From Leucaena leucocephala (Eukaryota > Streptophyta > Magnoliopsida > Fabales > Fabaceae): DNA of 64,000 bases. The stretch covers positions 13,261,501-13,325,500 of the forward strand of contig CM073546.1 in assembly GCA_037074615.1 (NCBI GenBank), written 5' to 3'. Under the pieces are notes generated by a model, which saw only the letters and a program-made list of their open reading frames with translations, did no database searches and had not been told where the DNA came from. The position numbers and the translations under genes were made by a program. This document shows positions 11,047 to 23,726 of this stretch, piece after piece. How positions within the stretch are numbered: position 1 is the stretch's first letter; each line of letters opens with the position of its first letter.

Positions 11047-12003
11047 AAGACTCTTGACTTACAATTTTACATTTATTGTAAAATTTCTATTATACATTTT
11101 TATAAATTAAATTAATATTTATGATGTAAAAATATAATTTTATTGTTACATAACATTAAAAATCCTAAAGTAAAGACATAATTACCTGAGCCATTTTCAT
11201 TTACGGGATAGTTCCATGCTTGGTTTTAGGAAAATGAAATTATGTTTAGGATAACAGACTTGGAATGTAAAGTTGTAAACAGCCTTCCTGCTCAAGAAGT
11301 TTGTAGCCAAACGTTACTCATACCAAAAGCAGTTCAAAAAGATTTTAAATCAAAGAAAAAAAAATTAATGAATCCAATGTGCAAATGAGAGGCGATATCT
11401 CTTCACGTTAATAGAAACCAAATTCATATACTGAATAAATAAATATTCAAGACTAAAAGTATAATTGAATTATTTGTAATTTGTAATAATCACACAAAAA
11501 AGACTCCAATTCTAAATTACATTCATGTTTTTATCTTAAAAAATGCATTTAACCTGGACTCAATTCCTTGAAACTTGAAACTGTCATCATCATATGTAAT
11601 TTAACTAAATTTCAAGAGAAGTTCATGACAATTAGTCTTTTATCTTTTGACTCTACTATTAAGCAGATGCATATATCCCCAAATATTATATGTACATTGA
11701 ATCAATGTGAAGAGACATCGAGCTAGTAGAGACAGAATCTGAGGATAAAAGAACACAAGACTTGGTTACATAACTCAAATTTCATTAACCACCAGACGAG
11801 TGTTATGGATGTTTCTAGAGAACACTTATTACATAACATGTGGCCGCTGAGTTCTTTCTAGTGTTTCCTACCTACGTGTAATGAGATTTCTAGTGCCAAA
11901 AAAAAAGGAGAAAAATCAGGTAGAAGAAGAAAAAAAGTGGGAGAGAACAAGAATAATAGAGCAGATCAACCTCCAAATTTCTTCTGTTCTCAACATCTTA
12001 ATG
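11047..12003. other. AT-rich intergenic DNA
   Basis: I see no gene. The right part (about 11750-12003) is the probable 3'UTR and downstream flank of the BIG BROTHER-like gene on the minus strand. Confidence 0.45.
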
Positions 12004-15000
12004 CTAATTCCTTGAATCCTCGCCAAACACCTCAGTGTTGCAAACTGGGCACTTCTGAAAAGAACACCACAAAACGAGGTTTAGCTTATGAAAATGGATT
12101 GAGCAGAGACAATTTCGGTAGGCATGAAAGAAAACTAAACAAAGTACAGTTGTTGAATATTTTTCCCGTTTTCTAGCAAATTAAGCCAGAATAAATTTTT
12201 GTTTTTTTTAAAAAATAACAATATTCACTAGTTCTATTTTGATTAAAAAAAATTGAAGTAAAGGCCCAGAAGATTCATCCTTTGGAAAAGCGTAACCTTT
12301 TTGCTTTGGCCATCAGAGAAGTGTGACTTGAAAGAATACATCAATGACTGACCTTGTTAATGCTAAGCCATTTGGAGATGCATTCACTATGGTAAACATG
12401 CGTGCATGGCAATTTCATTTGTTCGTCACCTCTTTTGTATGTCATCTGACAAATCACACACCTGTTTTTCTTGCACTTTGGTCATTACCAAATAATGGAC
12501 TTGGGAAGGAGAGAATAATTGTGAAGAAAAAGAAAGGTGGGAGGGTTTTTTTTTGTATATCTTCCAGGAGTCACAAAGAAAGCAAGTTCTTTTTATCAAA
12601 TAAAGAAATGAAAAAAATCCCACAATACATATACAGTCCTGAGTCCTTGGATATGGCAGTATCAAACTCAGTCAATGCAGCAAAGAAAACTACGCCTATG
12701 AGTAAGAGCAGAATGAGGGGGGAAATTTTGAAGGGGAATAGGAATACAAAAAAGAGGGAAAAAATAAGTAAAAGTACTTTTCTCTTGCTTAGATGTACTT
12801 GAAATTGAGAGAAATGAAAAGTGACTATTGTAAAGTTACTCAAACTTCCATACTTTAATCAAATGTGTAGCCTACAAACAGAAGCTCATGTCCAGATAAT
12901 GCTTCACTTTCCTTCCAACTTTTAACAGATGAAATTTGTAAGAGATTTTAAGTTAAATATTCACATTTTATGTTACTCCCACATTCACCCAGCTTCCCGT
13001 AGAAGGTAAGATCACTTTAACCCCTATATTCCCACTTATTCATTCCCCTCTTTGTCACATATTCAGAAAAAAGAAGAGAACCAGGAATCTACCTTTTCCC
13101 ATAGTTTTTTCTTTTAAACATGCTTTTAAGATTGTACTTTGAGACTGGAAGCAAATCAATATGTTCTTTGGAAAGGCCTCTGCTTTGAGTTCCAACTGCC
13201 TCACCCAAGTCCAGTAATTCCTGCAATATAAATTTAAAAAAATAAAAAATGAACATAGGCAAATCACCAAGTTCAACTTCATTTGTCAAAATGTGAACCA
13301 CCTTCTCAAAGGGGGTCTTCCCTCTAACACAAACTTCCTGCATCTTATTAGAAATACCCCTGTTTCTAAACCCATAAGCATTTTTATATTGCTTAAAACT
13401 ACCATATCACATTTTTTCACATTAAACATTGATTAACATGACCCCCTTGAAAAATTGAGAACTTTGGGCCCATAATGCCCGAAATTTCTCATCCTATCTA
13501 CCTAATGTCGCTACAGCAAGGTGTGACATTGCATCTAATTGCACCACAAAAAATTGGACATAATAATTGAATGGCTGAAAAGGAAGTTTGTACAAAAAAA
13601 TTAAAATAAAAATTGAAGCCATATATATGTACAAATACTTGAATCACACCTCATAAGTCATATTATCAGGATCAATGCTGTCTTGCTGCCATACAACCTG
13701 CAGGCAATGCACAAAAAGGGTTAGACAATTTTTTCTAATATCAAAAGTTAGATCCAGTTTTTGTTTATTAGGTTACAAGTTGAAATCTGCAGATAGTAGT
13801 AAGGGCCGACATCGTGCTGAAATTAAGAGCTTGAACTACTGAACTGCAACTCTTTCTTCTTTCTCTTATTTCTGATAGACCAAATCCAAGTTTCTAGAGT
13901 TTATAGTGAATTAGAAAGCATACTGTACTCAGTAAAAAATCAGTATAAGAAATTCCTACGTCATGTTGGTGAGATTATTTTCATTTTTATTTATAAACAT
14001 CACAAAACTGTTGAACTATCCTGACAATACCTAGCTTTTATAACCTAAAAATACAAATTTGTAAGAATAAAAATAAGTAGGCAGTCCATCTTGGGCATAA
14101 TATCACTGCCTCTTGTTGCTAAAAAATCATCTACATTAAGGATAGGAACAAGCAAAGACGTAGAAGAGGAGGAAAATGATTTAAAGATAAGAATCACAGT
14201 GAGAAGTAAAAATTCCGTCATGCAGAATCATTTAAAAATGTCACAAATGTCTGTTAATAGTGAGAGGTCAAGGTAAGGAATAATAAGTGAAGGGCCACCC
14301 TCTGTGGTATCCGCTTTATCATGATCTAGTGATCTACCAATATATTGGAATTATGCTTTAAAAACTAATATAAAGGGATAAGGCTTGTTGTTGCATGCTG
14401 TAAAACTAACAGGCTATCCTAATAAGTCTAGCATATATAGCTCTATGCATATTCTTATTGTCAGTCTTACAGAAATTCCACAGGTTTGTAAGAAATGAAA
14501 GATTTATTGATAAACAGATACTTTATTTGAAGAAGTGCGGAGGCTGGATTGATAGAATGTGATTCGTGATGGAAGTTTGCAATGCCATGCTGAACCAACC
14601 ATTAAATTGTATTCTATTTTTCAATTATATGGTCCCGGTGCTCATACCTTAGAGACAGCAAAATATAAATAAGAAATTACTTACTTAAAGCCCCAAATCT
14701 GCCCAATTGAAAAGAAAACTACCTACCTGAGTACCAGGGGAATTTTGATGATTAGGGCTGCCTGCAAAAGAAAACCCAAAATAATAAATGCTATCATATA
14801 ATTTTCGTAATATTCAGTGACTATAATTAAATTGCGAAAATTTGGAAGTCCTCCCCCATATGATCATTAGTTCATGCATATAGTACAAACGAAATAAGAA
14901 GTTTGAACCAACATTCTTCAGGAATAGTCTGCATGCCAGACACTCCATCTCTTCTGGACAAAGAGTCTGTTGTGGCAGGCTCCTCAATGGTCATTGTTGA

Positions 15001-16042
15001 AGGGCTTTCCCACTGTCCCCTGTTGACCTCCATCCTTGGTAAGGGAAGGATATATTCGGGATAACCAAAATAAGATGGACACAAAGGGCCAGACATGTCG
15101 TATTTGTATGGGCTCGTATTCATCATCCAGTTGGTACTTTCCTGTACAGACAACATAGGATAACTGAAAAGACGTCATGGTGATGTTCAATTGAACAAAA
15201 TAATTAGAATTGTGGAAGTAGCAGAGATAATGCTAACATGAGGTAACGGAATGACTTAGATAATTTTTGGGAGCATCAGATCAATGCATTGGTAGTTCAA
15301 GACACTATAAAAAGATATACCAATTTATATGTGAAGACAAATATCGATTGTACGGACAGAAATATTGCTAACTCAATAGCTTCTGATACAACGTCATCCG
15401 TACACAACTGCAGTTGAACTCAAAGGATCAACCGTTCCTACTTCTATGTTAAACTTTCTGATGAGTACTAAAATGTTATGTAACAGTAAAATACGGATGA
15501 AATTTCGCTCTCAACCTAACAATTAGTGCCACTTACAAGACTAGACTTCAACTTCGGAAAAACAAAGTGCTGGCTTCCTACAACAGGGCACTGATACAGA
15601 ACAGGAAGAAAGAAGGAACAAATAAAAGTTTACGGGAGAGAGAGAGAATTGTTAGAATATTTTATCAATCCAACTAATCCTAAGCTCATAGATAACCATT
15701 AATCTAAACCAAAATAAACCGACCAATCCTAACTTATTCAAGTATCCTAAAATTCCCAAATACTATTCATACCACATATCACTATTTTATAGCCTTCTAA
15801 AAATTATACATGTAAAACTGATTAAACAGTAGTTTTCTCATCTCATTCCTCATCACGCATATTTGGTATCTATGGTAGTATTTGGGGCCAATTCTTTCAT
15901 GGATAATAGCAAACTAAACCTGATCAGGCACGGATCCGTTGTGGAGACAATTCGCTGGCACATACGTGATGCCTTCAAAGAAGTCCATGATGCTTTCAGT
16001 AACAGTATAAGGAAAGCCCGTATCTATGTAATGTACCTCCAT
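12004..16042 (-). CDS. BB: BIG BROTHER-type RING E3 ubiquitin ligase, seven exons, 240 aa
   Basis: BIG BROTHER (also called ENHANCER OF DA1) is a RING-type E3 ligase that limits organ size in plants. Coding exons are 16042-15920, 15141-14913, 14761-14727, 13697-13650, 13220-13093, 12461-12353 and 12054-12004 (TAG at 12004-12006). They total 723 bases with every phase consistent. The protein runs MEVHYIDTGFPYTVTES, then TNWMMNTSPYKYDMSG, then IDPDNMTYEELLDLGEAVGT with SRGLS, and ends with the RING finger. That RING has CVICQMTY, then LPCTHVYHSEC, then SKWLSINKKCPVC, followed by NTEVFGED, with the Cys/His zinc ligands present. The Arabidopsis protein is about 248 residues. The start at 16042 is the first Met in the conserved block; a slightly longer N-terminus from an upstream exon is possible. 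An in-frame TGA lies 39 bases upstream. GA-rich DNA at 16840-16880 is likely 5'UTR or promoter. Confidence 0.93.
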
Positions 16043-17055
16043 TGGTCTATTATCGTCAATATTGAAACAATATTTTCAAAAGAACTGCGAGAAAACAACA
16101 AAATAAAATTCACATCATAATCGAACGTTGAATATTTATTTTAAGAATTAGGAAGCCGAATCAACAAATATCAACAAGTTCAAAATAAGAAGAGGAAACT
16201 TATATAACTCATCTCCCTTACACAGTCAAGCTCTTTCGAATTCAACAGAATGCAGTTCGAGGTAGCTTCAACAATCCTGAAAAGAAAGATTCTACTTGTT
16301 AGAACCAATAAAAGGCCATTTTCTAACTTCCCTGAATCCGGAGGCCAAGAGCGTATCAACATACACATCTTGAGGCAGCACTACGTGCTTCTCTCGAAAT
16401 ATCACCAGTCAGTCGAAAGAAAAAGCGTAAATAACGAAACAGAAATTTTCATTTAAAACTCCGTCTGAACCTTCTCTCAAATTTCATTTAACGCACATTG
16501 TTCCGTTTCCAGGAGCGTAATCCATGAGAGAAGCTGTCATACAAGATTCTCGCCTGCTTCTTTATAAAAAAATTGCCTCAGTTTCTTGGCATTTCTACGA
16601 AAATTGACAGGCAGGAAGACAAACTCCATAACTACCGCTCATACAATGCATTTTCCTCAGATTCCAGAGTAATCAAACAGAGACCACAATTTTCACATAT
16701 ATGCCTTACCTTCTTCACATTTCAAACAAAGCGTCGCGAGAAACGGAGAATGGAAGGAGAAGAAAAGGTACAGAACAAGGAATCAGAGAAGTCCTGGAGT
16801 GTGGAAACCTCAGTGGATGGAATTACGAGAATCCAAGTCGAGAGAGAGAGAGACAGGATAGAAGAAGAAGAAGAAGAAAGGAAAGAGTGTGGGGGGTTTA
16901 TCGATGAGGGTGGCTCACTTGCAGTTTTGTTTTCTTTTGCGGGGCTTTGGTTCTCTCTCTCATCCGAGTTTCTCTCTCATTGTTTTGGTGGCGCTTTATT
17001 TTATGCTGAAATTAAGAGACACGCCAGATGCTGATTAACTAAACGACGACACTTG
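16043..17055. other. 5' flank of the BIG BROTHER-like gene
   Basis: This region has moderate GC and contains a GAGA microsatellite (about 16842-16857) and GAAGAAGAAGAA (about 16861-16880), read as CT/TTC-rich on the gene's strand. Such pyrimidine-rich leaders are common in plant 5'UTRs. A 5'UTR intron is plausible, but I could not fix its donor. Confidence 0.45.
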
Positions 17056-17059
17056 GACT

Positions 17060-17532
17060 TCTACTAAGGCCCCGTTTGTTTGTTGGAATATTTTGATATA
17101 AATGGAAATAGAAATGAAAATAAAAAAGAATAGAATTTTGATATAATTTTCTTTTGATACAAATGAACTTTTATTTAGACGATAACTATGAAGAGTCGTG
17201 GAAGTGGCGATGGCTATGGCTTTAGTTGAGGAGTCATAACGGAACAAGAGGGCGACGAAGGTGGGAGGGGAGATGGTCATATTGAGTGAAAAAAATGAAG
17301 AAGGAGATGAAGTGGAAATATTAAAAATGAAGAAGGGTGTTTTCGTCATAAAAAGGTCCTATTTGGAAAAATTACATTTTCCATTGGGTGAAGGAAATGA
17401 ATTTTCAAATTTCATTAGAAAACTGTTTTGGAGGAGGAAAATAAACATGTTTCAAATGAACCAAACACAAGAAATCGTGGTTCTATTTCCATTTCCTTTT
17501 CTTATATTTTATTTTTAGTGAACCAAACAATG
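17060..17532. mobile_element. Probable MITE with degenerate inverted ends
   Basis: The left end (CCCCGTTTGTTTGTTGGAAT, from about 17071) and the reverse complement of the right end (GCATTGTTTGGTTCACTAAA, to about 17532) share a GTTTG core. Both then lead into an A-rich segment with GGAAAT and GAAATAGAA. The GTTTGTTTG start is typical of plant MITEs. I did not find a clear target duplication. Confidence 0.4.
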
Positions 17533-18298
17533 CATAAATATATTATTATCTTTTCTTTTTCCTCTTTTTTGTACTTTCTTTATGTTTATAGTAGCAATTA
17601 TGAATTTATATAATTAAATAGTTTATCAAATTAAAATATTTAATATATAAATCTGACAAATATATATTATTTAGTATACTAATAATTAATATTTAAAGTT
17701 GGATTTGGTTGTGATTTTTAAGAAATACTTATATATTTTAAAAATATTATATCATCTAAACTCTATTTAATTAAAATATAACAATTTAACGGATGAATCA
17801 TTTGAAAAAAATACAAGTTTTATTTTATTTTTAAGAAAAATAAATACTCTTTTAATATTAATTATAAAATTTAGTTGACTGTTTTAGACAGTTGTAAAAA
17901 GTTAAATAAATCAATTATTTATAATCAAATACAATATCTCAAGATGAATTTATATTATATACTCTTCAATATACCTAAATTAGTCAATTAGATCTTATAT
18001 TAGTTACAATTAATTAATTTATTTTGTTTCTTATATCTATCCAAAAAATTCAACTAAATTTTATAATTAGGACTAGGGGTAATATTTTAATTTTTAAAAA
18101 AATAAAAGTTCTTATGAATTAAATTAAAAGGTTTACTTTAAAAAAATAAAATAAAATTTGAATTGTTTTATATGAGTCATCAGTCCACTAAAATTAAAAT
18201 ATGTTAAATTGTTATATTTTGATTAGTAAGAATTCAGATGATGTGTTACTTCTAGATTATGTAAATATTTCTCTTGATTTTTATATGTTATATGTTGA
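17533..18298. other. AT-rich intergenic DNA
   Basis: No gene. Around 17890-18030 it carries a fragment (TATATTATATACTC... ATTAATTAATTTATT) resembling the AT-rich sequences near 25180-25360 and 61355-61560. Confidence 0.4.
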
Positions 18299-18307
18299 TT
18301 AAATAAT

Positions 18308-18847
18308 GGGATAAGGTACAAATTTGCCCCAAAAGTTTCAACTTAGTAGTTGTAGGTATCTGAATTTTTTTAAGAGTAATGTTGCCCCGGAAGTTTTCAA
18401 ATCCTATCACCTTGACCGTTACCTACAGTTAAATTTGATTGTTAGTTGACCAATATACTGACGGGATATACCCACGTGACATCCACAACAACATATGCTC
18501 TACTTAATCCAGAAGTTTTCACTTATAAACGTTGGGTATCTGATTTTTTTTTTTGTTTAATATTGCTCTGATTATTATTCATGTTAAATTTAACAATCAG
18601 TTATTAAATATATTGAGTTAACAATCCACATGTTATCCACTACTTTTTTTCAAGCTAAATTTATAAATAAGGAAAAAAAATTAAAAAAAATGTATTCTTC
18701 TAAACTCCATCACGATTAGAGTATCATTCTCGGGAGACCATACCCTATAACCTCTTGAAAAATAAATGGTAGTTACATATTTTATCTTCTTATATTTATA
18801 AGATAACATATACTCTAGTTATTTCTAGAACCCCTACTACTGTTGTT

Positions 18848-18887
<40 letters not shown>

Positions 18888-19360
18888 TGCTATACTTTTA
18901 TGCTAAAATATTATACCAAACTATAATATGGACTCTGAGAGCAATACTTGGAGGATGATTTTTTTTATTATTTTATTTATAGATTTAACTTAAAAAAATA
19001 AAGTAGATAATATATGAACTAGTCAGTTCAGTATATTTAATCAACTAACAGTCTAACTAAACTTAGATAATGTTTGTAGGATATTGAACAAAAAGAAAAA
19101 CTTTTGGATACCTAGTACTTTTAAGTAAAAATTTTCAGGATAAATTTACACTTTAACATAATAAAAAATAACGTAGACGTCATGTGGGCATGACCTATCA
19201 ACATATTGATTAACTATCAGTCTAACTTAACAATGAGTAATAGTTAGGATAATATTTTTACAATTTAAAAAATCTTAGGGCAATATTGCTTCTAAAAAAA
19301 TTTTCAGATATTGACAACTCGTAAGTAAAAAACTCCCAAAGTAAATTTACACATCATCCC
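18308..19360. mobile_element. Non-autonomous Mutator-like element with long inverted arms and 9-bp target duplication
   Basis: The element starts GGGATAAGGTACAAATTTG and ends with the complement of GGGATGATGTGTAAATTTA. It is flanked on both sides by the identical 9-mer TTAAATAAT (18299-18307 and 19361-19369). A 9-bp duplication is the hallmark of Mutator-like transposons. The inverted similarity runs about 350 bases inward, for example AGTTGTAGGTATCTGA-ATT near 18348 against the complement of the 19300 region. Each arm itself holds two related sub-units (starting near 18310 and 18510, and mirrored near 19130 and 19360). A TA microsatellite lies at about 18854-18882. There is no coding capacity. 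Confidence 0.85.
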
Positions 19361-19369
19361 TTAAATAAT

Positions 19370-21580
19370 TAGGTGGACCAATGTATTTACAAATTTTTAT
19401 TATTTGTAAATTGTTTGTAGGATGTCATAAATTTATATTTTATATTGTTTTTCCATTAAATTTTATATTTTATATTGATTGCTTTGATATTATATATATA
19501 TTATTTAAATACTTACTTATTATTCTTTAATTGAATAAATGGTTATTTATCAAATATAAATACTTTACATGTAATAATACATATGTCATATTCTGTGGGT
19601 CCACTTCCTTCATTTGATATGATAGAAATCACGTTTATTTTCATTCTCACTTCTAATATTTTAAATTATTTTAGTTCCATCAGAAAAATTGAGAATTGAG
19701 ATGATAGAAATATAAGTAAAATATTTTGGACCATTTTATCTCAATTATAAAATTTTTATACAACTTTAACCCTTCACAAATTATAAAAAAATATTTTGAA
19801 TATTTTATTTTAAATTATAAAAAAATATATAAAAAAATTTCATACTCATTTATATCTTACTAAATAATCTTTTAAAACTTATTTCTATTTCTACTTTCAA
19901 TTACATAAAAAACTCTTTCATCCTATCGAATATACGGATAGAGTATTCTTTAGTGAAAGGTTATTAGATAGTGAGTAATGTCAATATATTAGTATACTAA
20001 TATATTTAATTAATTTTTTTAGTAAGTTGTAATATTTACAATTAATAAATAATAAAGCTGATTTTTTTAAAACGTTGAAATCCATAAAAAAACATTTATT
20101 ATCAATATCAAATGGCTGGTAGGTAAAGGTAAGTGGGCAATATATATCTTTAAAGAGCAGTCACATTGATGAAGAAACTAGACAGATTTTCTTTTACATC
20201 ATGACTTGTAAAATCAACAAGCTTCTTGTTTAAAAAGAAAAAACAGGTCAAAGATTTGCCACCTGATTACCAACCAATATTGTATTTTCTGATTTATTAC
20301 TAATTTTTTTATAAATATTATTTTATACATATTTAAATATGTTTATGTTTATTTAATTGTTACATAATACACATCAATATAAAATAAAAGTATGTATTAA
20401 GCTATAACATATTTATAATTTATAAGTAATAAGACTCAGCTCTTTTTTTAACTCATATTATATTCCATGTAATATATGAAAACTAAGTCTATAAATTATT
20501 TTATAAAAAATATATAACCATTTAACTAAAGTTACATAAAATACTATGTTTCAATCAAATTAAAATAAGTGGATTATATCATATCCGCAACCCTTTTTAT
20601 TAGCACTTTTAATTTAAGTTATTTTTATATTATCATAAAACTGTTTAAAAACTCTTTTATTTTTTAAATCACAATTGGATTAAATTTTAATTTGTAAATG
20701 AAAACTTTTTATTTCTCAAAATTTGAATAACAATGATATTTAAAATACTAAAAAAATGTTTAATTCTTGTTCCGTAAGAAGAATGGAAATTAATGATAAT
20801 AATGATATTAAGGTAAAGAGCAACTATTGCGTGGTTAGTTATGCTTCACTTTTGATAGTTGGTTCTAATTAAAGCAATTTACTAACTAATTAACCTACTT
20901 ATCAACCATCATTAGGTGAAACTTTTTCAATCATTGAGCCTTTTTCTTTCTTATCCTAAATAGTAAAAAATTATTTCCTTTAATTATATTTGAATGGGTA
21001 TGTTTTAATTTACTATTCTGTGGTGGTATGAAATTAAATTATCTCATTTTTAACAGTTAAATTATTATATATTTTCTGATTTTTTAATTGTGTTATTACT
21101 ATTAGTATTAAACAATTAAATTTTTAAATCTCTAGTCCAAAAATAAAAAATAAAAGTACACATAAGTTATTAGTTTAGAGCAGGTCTCATTGCCTAAACA
21201 ATGCTTACTTACCAAAATGCTTATAAATTACTCATCATCAACTTGTTATATTATTAATAAAATTCAAATTCACACTATTATTTTTTTTCTTGATATAATT
21301 CATGCATCCATTATATTGATAGAGGGTTCAAACCTATAATCTCATGTTTAAGAAAGTCAGAGAAATTTGGTGTTATTGGGTTATAAGGCCAACAAACTCA
21401 CATTATTATTAAATACATGAATGATTGAATGGTTTTACTAATAATGATTGACTGCTAAAAAATTGATAATTCTTAGTCAAAGTTGATGGTCTAGTTCAAA
21501 GAATGAAAAAAAAAACACTTTAAAAGAGCTTACTCTTATTTAAGCTTAATAATATCCTAATCTAAATTAATTCGTCAACT
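19370..21580. other. AT-rich intergenic DNA
   Basis: I see no gene and no element with clear ends. The composition is very AT-rich throughout. Confidence 0.45.
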
Positions 21581-21584
21581 AGTT

Positions 21585-21730
21585 ATTTGTTGAGGTGATA
21601 AGCGGTCTTACTTCTATAAGAAGAAGAATACAAGTTCGAATCTCAAAAAAATTATTTATTAGAAAATGTGAAAACTCTTTTATATTCTAAGTTTAGAAAG
21701 GGATATACAGTTGGTTAAACAAAAAAAATA
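21585..21730 (+). mobile_element. Possible tRNA-derived SINE copy 1
   Basis: It contains an A-box-like GTTGAGGTGATAAGCGG and, about 45 bases later, a B-box-like AAGTTCGAATCTC, the internal Pol III promoter arrangement of tRNA-derived SINEs. It aligns with 24196-24345 (GGTTGAGGTGGTAA... CTTAC... AAGAA... ATACGTTCTAA). It ends in an A-rich run near 21720-21730. Confidence 0.5.
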
Positions 21731-21764
21731 ATTAATGTCTAACTAATTAGAATATTCATTTTGT

Positions 21765-21960
21765 AGCAAATATTACTAATGTAAAATGGCATTTTTACAA
21801 TAAGTATTTTACACCAATTATTATGGAGACTGTGTAGAAAGTGTGACTAATTGATATTTTTATAAATAAAATATAAGACTATTGACTTTTTATTTCGATT
21901 GTTAATTTGACACTTTTCTATACCGATTATATTTACATTGTTTGAAAAATTAGTATAGAA
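21765..21960. repeat. CACTA-like terminal fragment
   Basis: The segment with TATTTTTATAAATAAAATAT and GTGTAGAAAGTGTGAC resembles sub-terminal sequence of the CACTA-like element at 42640-43936. No clean ends are visible. Confidence 0.3.
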
Positions 21961-22266
21961 ATATATTTTTAACAACTATAAATTGTTTTTTTACTATGGA
22001 GTATATATAATTTAAATGTTAAACTAAAATGAATGAAGAAGGGCCATAAAATATATGAGAAGGGATAAACAGTTGGTGGTTGAATATTTTGTGAAGGAGG
22101 TTGGAGATGGGAGGGCAATAGACGATAGCAGCAAGTAGGTGACCAACATATTTGCATCACAACATATCACTATTTAATGTGTTTCACTTTCAAATCCCCA
22201 AAAAGCTGCTCAAGTTTAATTTGAAATCTCACAACAATCCCATGACATTGCTCACTTTAATAATGG

Positions 22267-22973
22267 GCCTGTTTAAGAAAATGATTTTAAAGTATTTTTA
22301 AATAAACTCTTTTGAAGAAGAATTTATGGAAAAAAATGAGTTTGAGTAAATTAGTATTTAGATAGTTATTATTAGAAAGACTTTTATTATTAGTAAATTA
22401 ATAGAAAGGGTATAAGGTAAAAATAAAATAAAAAAAAAATTACCCGTCACTGACTCTATTTAGCATCACGTCCAATCATCAATCAGACTATACTGTTAAT
22501 CTCCTTCCCTCTTCTTCCAGATAACAGTCGACCTCTGCTTCGTCTTCCTCCTCTCCTTCTTTTGGCAAACAATGACGATGATTCTAGAAACAATAAAGCA
22601 TGACGGCACAGCACGATGCCATCATCATCTTTTACCTTCGTTGTCTCCACCCGAACCAGCAATGGAGAGAACAACAATAGAGAAGAAGCGAACATAAAGG
22701 TTCTAGAGACAGAGGAGTATTGACAGAGGTAGAGAAGATGCAGATAAGCTATCGGAAGAAAGAAGAGGTAGATAGAAGAGAGGAGAGAGTGTGAAAAAAA
22801 TAGAGGTAAAATGATATTTTGATGTCCGTAAGTTTTTTTACATCTAGAAGATATTCTTAGGACCTTATATGAAATTATGGTTTAGCCCAAAAGCATTACA
22901 GGCAAAAATAGTTTGTTTAAAAAATTTACAAAACCATGATTAGGGCTAAAAAGCCCTTATAAAAGTTTTTGTG
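22267..22973. mobile_element. MITE-like element with GC-rich, gene-like filler
   Basis: The left end (GGGCCTGTTTAAG) and the following AT-rich arm match the element at 56844-57366 (GTATTTAGATA-TTATTATTA-AA). Its interior, about 22490-22760, is much richer in GC, with CTTCTTCC and CCTCCTCTCC tracts, as if captured from a gene. Its right part (about 22930-22973) pairs as an inverted repeat with 22985-23033. There are no conserved protein motifs. Confidence 0.45.
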
Positions 22974-22975
22974 CC

Positions 22976-23726
22976 TGTTTGGATAAGTGAAAAACCATGG
23001 TTTTATAAGGGCTTCTGGCCCAAACCACTATTTGAATCTTTTTTAAAACAAGCAGTAATATTTGTTCAAAATGACTTATGGATCAAACTATAATTTAAAA
23101 TTATAGTTTTAGATAAACTACAAGAAATAGCTTTTGAATAGTAAAAGAACTTATGGACTACCTATATACTATTTTGCCCATATTTTCCCACTATCTTCTC
23201 TATCTTCTTCTCTTTGCTTCTCCTCCACTCCGTGTAGCCGGCTTGCTCGCCACCAAGAGTTTCCGTCTTGCTTGCCTCCACAGTTGCCATCCAGATATGT
23301 CATTTTGCTCGCCAAGAGTTGCCGTCTTGCTAGCCGCCAAGAGTCACCAAGTTGCTCGCCTTCACAGTCACATACCAGATCTACTATCTTGCTTGCTGCC
23401 AGGAGTCGCCATCTTACTTGCTGCTCCGTGTCGCCTTCTTGCTCGCTAGCAGGAGTTGCTTATCGCCAGTCGTTGTGTGGTCTTCGGGGAAATAATGAAT
23501 AGTTGTTACCGCTGATTAATTTATTTATCTCATATCCTTTTTAGTAATTTATCAATTACAAAAGTCATTATGAAAATAACTATCCAAGTACGTATTTATT
23601 CAGAACTATTTTTTTTATAAATTATTATTCAGAAGCCATTTTTCAAAAGTTGTCCAAAAGCTATTTTTCCTACAAGCCATTTTCTAAAAATTTATCTAGA
23701 GTCCCTTTGTGTGAATCCAAACACAC
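22976..23726. mobile_element. MITE-like element carrying a GC-rich degenerate minisatellite
   Basis: The left end is TGCCTGTTTGGATAAGTG and the right end is the complement of GTGTTTGGATTCACAC, giving a short inverted terminus around TGTTTGGAT. Sub-terminal GGCTTCTG also repeats in inverted form. Inside, 23225-23470 is a run of variants of a 25-30-base unit containing CTTGCTCGCC and GCCAAGAGT-GCC. No target duplication was established. Confidence 0.5.
23225..23470. repeat. Degenerate GC-rich tandem repeat
   Basis: Successive copies read around GCCACCAAGAGTTTCCGTC, GCCAAGAGTTGCCGTC, GCCGCCAAGAGTCACCAAG, GCCAGGAGTCGCCATC and TAGCAGGAGTTGC, each next to CTTGCTCGC or CTTGCTTGC. The spacing is irregular (about 25-60 bases), so it is an old or scrambled minisatellite. 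Long open frames here follow from the repeat and match no family I know. Confidence 0.6.

Noticed and set aside
12344..12802. Plus-strand open frame of 152 codons
   Set aside because: It lies antisense to the RING exon of the BIG BROTHER-like gene, whose exons fit in phase.
15131..15190. Alternative acceptor upstream of the second BIG BROTHER exon (CAG at about 15172)
   Set aside because: It would read the exon in a frame without conserved residues; the acceptor at 15142 keeps phase and gives the conserved TNWMMNT.
16573..17034. Plus-strand open frame rich in Glu/Arg
   Set aside because: It comes from GAGA/GAAGAA purine repeats in the probable leader of the minus-strand gene.
23134..23502. 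Overlapping open frames of 98-122 codons
   Set aside because: They follow from the GC-rich repeat; the same repeat reads open in two frames and no family fits.
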